Part shown: positions 29,954 through 35,106 of the stretch, piece after piece
How positions within the stretch are numbered: the first letter of the stretch is position 1
Layout: each line of letters opens with the position of its first letter
From: Seminavis robusta
Taxonomy: Eukaryota; Bacillariophyta; Bacillariophyceae; Naviculales; Naviculaceae
Length of the DNA stretch: 35,106 nucleotides
Assembly: GCA_903772945.1 (NCBI GenBank)
Contig: CAICTM010001172.1
Span: 1 to 35,106 of the forward strand
Reading direction: 5' to 3'
Notes under the pieces: generated by a model
Seen by the model: the letters and a program-made list of their open reading frames with translations, nothing else
The model's database searches: none
Told to the model about the DNA's origin: nothing
Made by a program: the position numbers and the translations under genes

Positions 29954-30649
29954 GGAGTTGGTTCTAGACATTGATTCGTGGAAGCAACTGCGGCTGGTTG
30001 CCAGCCTAAAAACGTGCTACCTTTTTAAAGAAAGCTACCTACTAGAGTAATCACTGAAACTGCTAGCTACTGTAGTATCCTAGCTAGCTGGCCAGACCAC
30101 TAAATCGATTCAACCCTTTTCTTGACCCACGCAAACACAGGGTTGCTATTGCTGGCCGAAAATGGAAACTGGAGTTGCGTTGATGCCACTTACTCTGATG
30201 TTATGTGACAGTGGAACTATCGTCCTGCTGGGTCAGATTTGGGGAGGTGGAGATTTCTTCTTTTCTGTAACGTTGCAGCGCTTCCGATGTTGCGAGAGTG
30301 GTACGTTAAGGTATCCAATGAGGCTGCGCCTGCGCGCTAGTTCCCTCCAACCTAAACTTGAAACATGCTGTCAAGCTGTCAACCGAAAACATCTTGCAAG
30401 TATTGGTAACGCTGCTCATCTTCTTGAAGGTCCCACATGATCTCAGTCCTATCTATACTATCGCTTATTCCATCGGTCGTGTTGACCATCATACCGGTAT
30501 CCTTCTGGTTTCGAGCAAAGTAGGCATCCGACAAGCAAGTAGAAGCATCGCCAGGGTCCTCCATCAGTCCATCGAGCTACCCAAATCTTTGTTATCTGGC
30601 CCATCTCTAGCCGAATCAATTTTACCGTTAGACGAACTTGAGCGTGACA
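29954..30649. other. Intergenic between the ZIP gene and TLDc gene B
   Basis: No gene supported. It contains a (TAGC)n run ending in CTAGCTAGCTGGCCAGA (30080-30096), nearly repeated at 32881-32897, and a TACCGGTA palindrome at 30492-30499, about 150 bp upstream of the TLDc start codon. An open frame at 30358-30669 overlaps the TLDc start and has no motif. Confidence 0.4.
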
Positions 30650-32728
30650 ATGGCGGCCTCCAGATTTGATCTATCCTATAGGAAATCCAGCATTGAAGAG
30701 CCCACTTCTCCCACTACAAGCATACTCTGCCCAATAAGACGAGATCTGATTGAAGATGAAGAACCCAGTGATAGTTACTCTTTCTTGGCGTGCTTGTCGC
30801 CGTCTGGATCCTCGCTGCACGAAGCCCTCCTGGAAAAGGCAAAGACCACAGAAACTGCTTATGATACAACCACCACGGTCTTGGTACAGGACGGCGAGAG
30901 TCCCAAGTGTGCGAGCTTAGCTAGCCTTACCAACCTCGCGGTGGAAGAAAACAAAGTGGAGCTCTATACCCGAAACGACACCGCCAGCACACAAGACTCC
31001 AACGAAGAGAATCCGCCATACACAGACACCAGCTTGGATGCTGCATCGGTTGGGCTCATGGCGTCTGGATTGGCATGGGTCCGTCGTCGGAAGAGCAACC
31101 GTTACGGGGGCAGTCGATACCCGATCGATCGGAAATTGCAGCAGAGACAAGAAGAGATTGATGCCTCCACAGAGCTTCTCCAAAGTTCTAGCAAAGATCC
31201 ATCTCCGGGCACACCGCTGCGCCGTGCTGTCTCTTGCCCCGACGGCCATCAGGAGCTAGAAATCAAGTCTTGTCCAACTTCTCCTTCCTTTATGACGCAT
31301 GCTTCCGCCAGTCCTCTCTTCTCTTTGGCTAAGATTCCATTGGCAAGCAATAGCACCATCAACAACACCAGCAAAAGTGTGGCCTCTTCACCCATGAAGG
31401 CAGAACTGGCTCCGCGATTGAACCCAGTGAATAACATTTATTCCATTTCAAGTCTATTGACAGGCAGTAGACAAAGCAACGCCTTGCCGGAAGACACACA
31501 GAATGATTCCCCTGGAGGTCACGTTGCATTTCTTCAACCCGAATCCAAGGAAGAAGAGGAAACATCTATCGCACCAGCTTCTGTTGTCCCATCGCTGGGA
31601 TACTTTTGTCAGGACGACTCTTTGAAGCCAAAGGGCAATGACAAATCCCCAACACGTTCGGCACTAGCGAGAGTGTTCTCTCGCATTGGCTCAGAGTTCA
31701 CGGATCAAGACCTAGATGAAGTTTCCACCGACGAGGAAGAAGACATCATCTCGGAAAGCGAAAGCGAAGAGGATATTCATGGAGTTGCCTGGATCCCTCA
31801 GGTACGGACTGTCGCCGAGAGTACAGCTCGGGTAAACTCTTGCATCCTGACACCACTCCAGATGCATCAGATCGCCCGTCATGTGCTACCCAAGGGCATT
31901 GCTGCCTGTCAGTGGAAATGCATCTATTCGTTGGCTCGAGATGGCGACTCTTTTGACGTATGTTTGCACTATGCGAGAAACGATAGAAAGACATTGCTCG
32001 TGGTGCGGACAACAAGGGGCGCGGTTTTCGGGGGTTATGCGGGCGAAACTTGGACAAGAAATGGAGAAGCACACTACTATGGCAACAATGAAACTTGCTT
32101 GTTTACCTTTGAAGAAAAGAAGCCAGACACACTACCACCAACGGAACCCGAAGTGGTACTTCCTGAAGACCCGCCAAAGGAGGCAACGACCTGCGAGCAA
32201 GGAGGCAGCAATGGACGACACAAGGACACAGCAGACGGGAACAGTCCTACACGCGAAGAACGCGAGAATATTCGGCCCCTGGAAAGCGACGTGAAGGTAA
32301 CGCTTACTCCAACACGCTACGAGAGGTTAACACGAAGTGGAACCTTTCCAGTGACAAAGGATGGAAACCTACCTGTGACCAGGGCAAGATCCACGATTGC
32401 TGCGCCGCTGTCTCCGCCTCTTGTGCATCGTCCCAAAAAGTCTCTTGTGGATGATGACGAAGACAGTTACGAAGCCAGCCTTCCGCCTATCCGCGTGTAC
32501 AAGTACAAGGGAGTCAATCGTTACATTCAATACTGCGATGCCAATCGCAAAATGCTCGCTTTTGGGGGTGGTGGTGTGGAGGGTTCCTTTGGGCTTTGTG
32601 TGCAGCGAGAGTTTCAACTGGGAAGTACTGGGCACTGCGATACTTTTGACAATGAGCCCCTTTGTGAGCAGGAAAGCTTCAAGATAGTGGATGTGGAACT
32701 CTGGGGTTTCCTGACTGGTCAATTCTAA
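30650..32728 (+). CDS. TLDc-domain protein B (692 aa)
   Basis: The first ATG of the frame is 30650; the frame is open four codons further but without ATG. The first 370 residues are Ser, Thr, Pro and acid-rich and look disordered, with an acidic run EEEDIISESESEED near 367-380. VAWIPQVR just before the domain parallels ISWIPPVR in protein A. The TLDc domain occupies about 401-692: ARHVLPKGIAACQWKCIYSL, DGDSF, RTTRGAVFGGYAGETW, then an insertion of about 125 residues, then NRYIQYCD, AFGGGGVEGSFGLC, STGHCDTFDNEPLC and DVELWGFLTGQF. Several blocks are near-identical to protein A, so the two are paralogues, here 3.5 kb apart on the same strand. The long disordered insertion within the fold is unusual. 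The expected role, as for OXR1-like proteins, is in oxidative-stress defence or V-ATPase regulation; that is by family only. Confidence 0.88.
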   Translation: MAASRFDLSYRKSSIEEPTSPTTSILCPIRRDLIEDEEPSDSYSFLACLSPSGSSLHEALLEKAKTTETAYDTTTTVLVQDGESPKCASLASLTNLAVEENKVELYTRNDTASTQDSNEENPPYTDTSLDAASVGLMASGLAWVRRRKSNRYGGSRYPIDRKLQQRQEEIDASTELLQSSSKDPSPGTPLRRAVSCPDGHQELEIKSCPTSPSFMTHASASPLFSLAKIPLASNSTINNTSKSVASSPMKAELAPRLNPVNNIYSISSLLTGSRQSNALPEDTQNDSPGGHVAFLQPESKEEEETSIAPASVVPSLGYFCQDDSLKPKGNDKSPTRSALARVFSRIGSEFTDQDLDEVSTDEEEDIISESESEEDIHGVAWIPQVRTVAESTARVNSCILTPLQMHQIARHVLPKGIAACQWKCIYSLARDGDSFDVCLHYARNDRKTLLVVRTTRGAVFGGYAGETWTRNGEAHYYGNNETCLFTFEEKKPDTLPPTEPEVVLPEDPPKEATTCEQGGSNGRHKDTADGNSPTREERENIRPLESDVKVTLTPTRYERLTRSGTFPVTKDGNLPVTRARSTIAAPLSPPLVHRPKKSLVDDDEDSYEASLPPIRVYKYKGVNRYIQYCDANRKMLAFGGGGVEGSFGLCVQREFQLGSTGHCDTFDNEPLCEQESFKIVDVELWGFLTGQF

Positions 32729-32962
32729 GATGGATGCATACGAAGCGGTCCGGGTGAGGGGTTGACTGGATGCGCAGGATGAGAATCCAACTGTATTTTG
32801 TCTGTCATCTTTCCTGCGACCAATTATTACTAATTTAATCAAGCACAATCAAGTTGCCACAGCAACGTCCAGTTCCATTTGCTAGCTAGCTGGCCAGAGG
32901 GTACCGGTACCGGACCCCCTGGAGTGATTCAATCCTGTACGACGGAGCAAAAGCCGACCGGT

Positions 32963-33365
32963 GAATCCAGGTCCCCTGAACTGCCACACATTTTGCACCT
33001 CTTGAGGACCACCTCAAATACATGGTGCCGAGAGGCTTGTCTTGCTGTCGCCATGGACCGTCTGCTTGATTCCCTGAAGACAGTTCAACAACTTACTTGT
33101 ATCAGCTAGAGACTTCTTCCTGCACCTCTGGGTAAACCTGTAAGAATTGGAAAAAATCTTGGACTGGCAAATCCAGGCCCCCTGAACTGCCACACATTTT
33201 GCAGCTCTAGCTAGAGGACCACCTCAAATACAGACAGGCTTGTCCTGCCATTGCCACGGACCGTCTGCTTGATTCCCTGAAGACACTTTGACCACTTGTA
33301 TCAGCTAGCTAGACACTTCTTCCTGCACCTCTGGGTAAACTTGTAAGAATTGGAAAAAAATCTTG
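32963..33365. repeat. Tandem duplication, two copies of about 200 bp
   Basis: Copy 1 is 32963-33162 and copy 2 about 33168-33365, same orientation. Shared landmarks are ccctgaactgccacacattt, ggaccacctcaaatac, ggaccgtctgcttgattccc and cacctctgggtaaac. Copy 2 has extra TAGC units at two places (near 33216 and 33304) and a short deletion in the middle. No protein frame is shared. Confidence 0.9.
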
Positions 33366-33618
33366 TCTTGGCCAAATATTTGTGGAAGCATGAGGGTTGT
33401 AACAATAGGCTACTAGCAGGACTCTCCAATCGCGCCGCTTGGCAAAGGTTCCCATCTTCAATCCTTCCCGTTCCAAGCAAACCAGCTAGCTTCCCCCCTC
33501 TTTTCCCTCTCCCCCCCCAGAAAGAATAAGTCAGCGGGAGCTGCGATACTTCGGCAGAAAGACAAATAGAAGAAGGAGGATCATGTTTGAGATTGCACCC
33601 TTCTTTGAAGGCAGCCCC

Positions 33619-33653
33619 GGCGACAACACCCGACTTTGTCGCGTGTTGCCGCC
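33619..33653. repeat. Hairpin, copy 1
   Basis: A 35-nt inverted repeat: arms of 16 nt (GGCGACAACACCCGAC and GTCGCGTGTTGCCGCC) with 14 pairs and a 3-nt loop. The same hairpin recurs at 33702-33736. Confidence 0.85.
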
Positions 33654-33701
33654 CAGTATTATTCCCTCATTATAACCTTCTTTTTTCTGTAAGCTAGCCC
33701 T

Positions 33702-33736
33702 GGCGACAACACCCGACTTCGTCGTGTGTTGCCGCC
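33702..33736. repeat. Hairpin, copy 2
   Basis: Same left arm as copy 1, right arm GTCGTGTGTTGCCGCC, again 14 of 16 pairs. The copies lie 83 bp apart and both are preceded by a ccttcttt tract, so the larger unit is tandemly repeated. Confidence 0.85.
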
Positions 33737-34493
33737 CGCTAACCATAATTTTACAGCTGTCACTCCTGTATGTACCTGTAACTTTTGTAGCATCTGCTGG
33801 CTTATTGTGTTGAGTGCACTAACCTTGAATAATCGTGATTTATTCCTACCCCTAAATTTGTAGAACCTTCAATTTCCAGTTTTGTTGGCTTAAGCTATCC
33901 ATCTAAGAAGCGCATTTTTAGGTAGCGCGAAAACGGGAGCACCCCTACCATACCATTCCACGTGTTTGGCATATAAAATCGTGACGTCGCTGGTTAAAGC
34001 TTTGGTAGTAATTCAGCAGTTTCGGAGGTGAGGTCATCCAACCGGATCCGACGAGCTCCTGATTTGTAAGGTAGCATGCATGATAACATACAGCCACGAC
34101 CTTGCCAACCAGTCTGCCTTTCGGTTACTTAGTATGCGTATGTATTTGGGAGGCAAATTACATACAGAATGCACCAGGACGAGTTTACGGATTGCTAAGT
34201 ACAATCTCATTTTATAAGATCGAGCCACTCCAGAGCCCAAAACTGTCAATTTGGAACCTCAGAAGCCACATTTTTGACGGTGTTAGTACATTCTATATGC
34301 TAAAAAGTAACGTCTGTAAGCTACCAGTTGATTAATAGCAGAATTTCATCATATGGCAAGTCACGAGGTGTCTTGTTCTTCGTAAGAATATCCATCATCC
34401 TGACGCCCCTTGCCTGCTTTGCATTCAGTGGGATATTGCTACGCCGACTCTTCTACACAGTACTGTCTGAATTGCCTTGATAATTCCCGTATG

Positions 34494-35106
34494 TCAGGAA
34501 TTGAGGTCTCTTAGATCCTTGTTTGCATTGTCCTGGTTGTCGTTTTGTATGATTATGGCCACGGATCCTTCGCTAACTGGATTCCTCATCACTGTCAGTT
34601 CATCCGAATCCTCGTCTGTGGCTTCCTGATCCTCGTCCTCCGCATCTACCTCTTTCTCTGCCTTCTTCCCTAATACCGTCACTTTGGTTGCCAATTTGTG
34701 CATCCGTGCCTGTTTTCTATCATCCTCGTCGTCATCCTCATCTTCGTCGTCCTCATCCTCATCTTTAGAACCAGTACGATCAACTTTCAAGGGTGTCCCA
34801 TTCCATTGATCATCTTCCTCTTGCATCTCTTGTGGAATGTCCTGACTGGTTCTTCCTCTTCCTCTTCCTGTGTTGTTGGTGTTGGTGCCCTTGCGCGGCC
34901 TCCCAGTGTCAGTAGCCCCTAGATCTGCAGCCCTTGCCCTGGATCTACTCCTTCTTGTTAGTCCAGTGTCAATGCCAGCACTCTGTTCCGTGCCTCATAC
35001 AAGGTTGATAGGCTTGTATGTGACTTGATAGAGCTCTCTGGTTCTTAAAACAATCATCACAGTACTCACAACGATACCAAACCATTTGTAGATAGGTACA
35101 AATCAT
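34494..35106 (-). CDS. Partial DNA-binding-like protein: C2H2-like finger, AT-hook, acidic tract; cut by window edge
   Basis: From the right edge a minus frame gives WYRCEYCDDCFKNQRALSSH then IQAY (35008-35070 for the finger). This is C-x2-C-x12-H-x3-Y, a C2H2 finger in which the last His is Tyr. A shift of frame (or unseen intron) near 34985-35000 leads to the open frame 34994-34494: RRSRSRARA, an AT-hook GRPRKG, GRGRGR, then after MQEEDDQWNG a long Asp/Glu run and a mixed acidic C-terminus ending NKDLRDLNS. If translation started internally, ATG 34826 would give 110 aa. A finger, AT-hook and acidic tail suggest a chromatin or transposon-encoded DNA-binding protein; I cannot name the family. 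Whether it is intact depends on the join and on sequence beyond the window. Confidence 0.4.

Larger units (their letters stand above)
32729..34493. other. Repeat-rich non-coding stretch
   Basis: No gene supported. It contains a TACCGGTA palindrome (32902-32909), the tandem duplication at 32963-33365 and the twin hairpins at 33619-33736, each listed separately. Short frames at 34034-34335 have no motif. Confidence 0.45.

Overview
The window reads as nuclear DNA of a photosynthetic stramenopile, most likely a pennate diatom. Three observations point there. Short GT-AG introns of 81-132 nt interrupt the recognisable genes. One gene encodes a signal peptide followed by an AFVP-type plastid-targeting junction. 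Two copies of a protein type I associate with lineage-specific expansions in diatoms lie 1 kb apart. No rRNA, tRNA or CRISPR was recognised. The organism call is inference; no database was searched.

Left part (1-11.2 kb) is a graveyard of mobile elements. Bases 1-1495 hold a decayed Ty3/gypsy element on the minus strand (protease, then reverse transcriptase), with possible gag-side remnants up to about 3.1 kb. There it abuts, in opposite orientation, a plus-strand gypsy RNase H fragment, part of which is duplicated 506 bp downstream. A broken gag-like ORF (4867-5268) runs into the first of two 97%-identical 532-bp direct repeats (5231-5762 and 9234-9765). Between these repeats lies an intact 565-codon minus-strand ORF of unknown function. 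After the second repeat comes a broken transposase-like gene (9786-11196) that still keeps a clean 90-nt intron.

Middle (11.6-20.6 kb): a broken minus-strand P-loop NTPase gene with Walker A and B motifs, resembling Crinkler/RHS-type proteins; a non-coding element of about 820 bp with terminal inverted repeats and an internal cruciform; and two convergent paralogues of the lineage-specific family, separated by about 1 kb.

Right part (20.6-32.7 kb) is a conventional gene cluster: a DJ-1/PfpI-like protein (-), a large ESCRT-III/Snf7-type protein with an AMSH/USP8-like N-terminus (-), a plastid-targeted DUF3119 protein (+, 3 exons), a TLDc-domain protein (+), a ZIP metal transporter (+, 4 exons) and a second TLDc-domain protein (+). 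The two TLDc genes are paralogues on either side of the transporter gene. The last 2.4 kb hold a 200-bp tandem duplication, two copies of a near-perfect hairpin, and at the right edge the start of a minus-strand gene with a C2H2-like finger, an AT-hook and a long acidic tract.

Two short motifs mark the non-coding DNA throughout: the palindrome TACCGGTA (nine exact copies, none inside a called coding exon) and runs of (TAGC)n.
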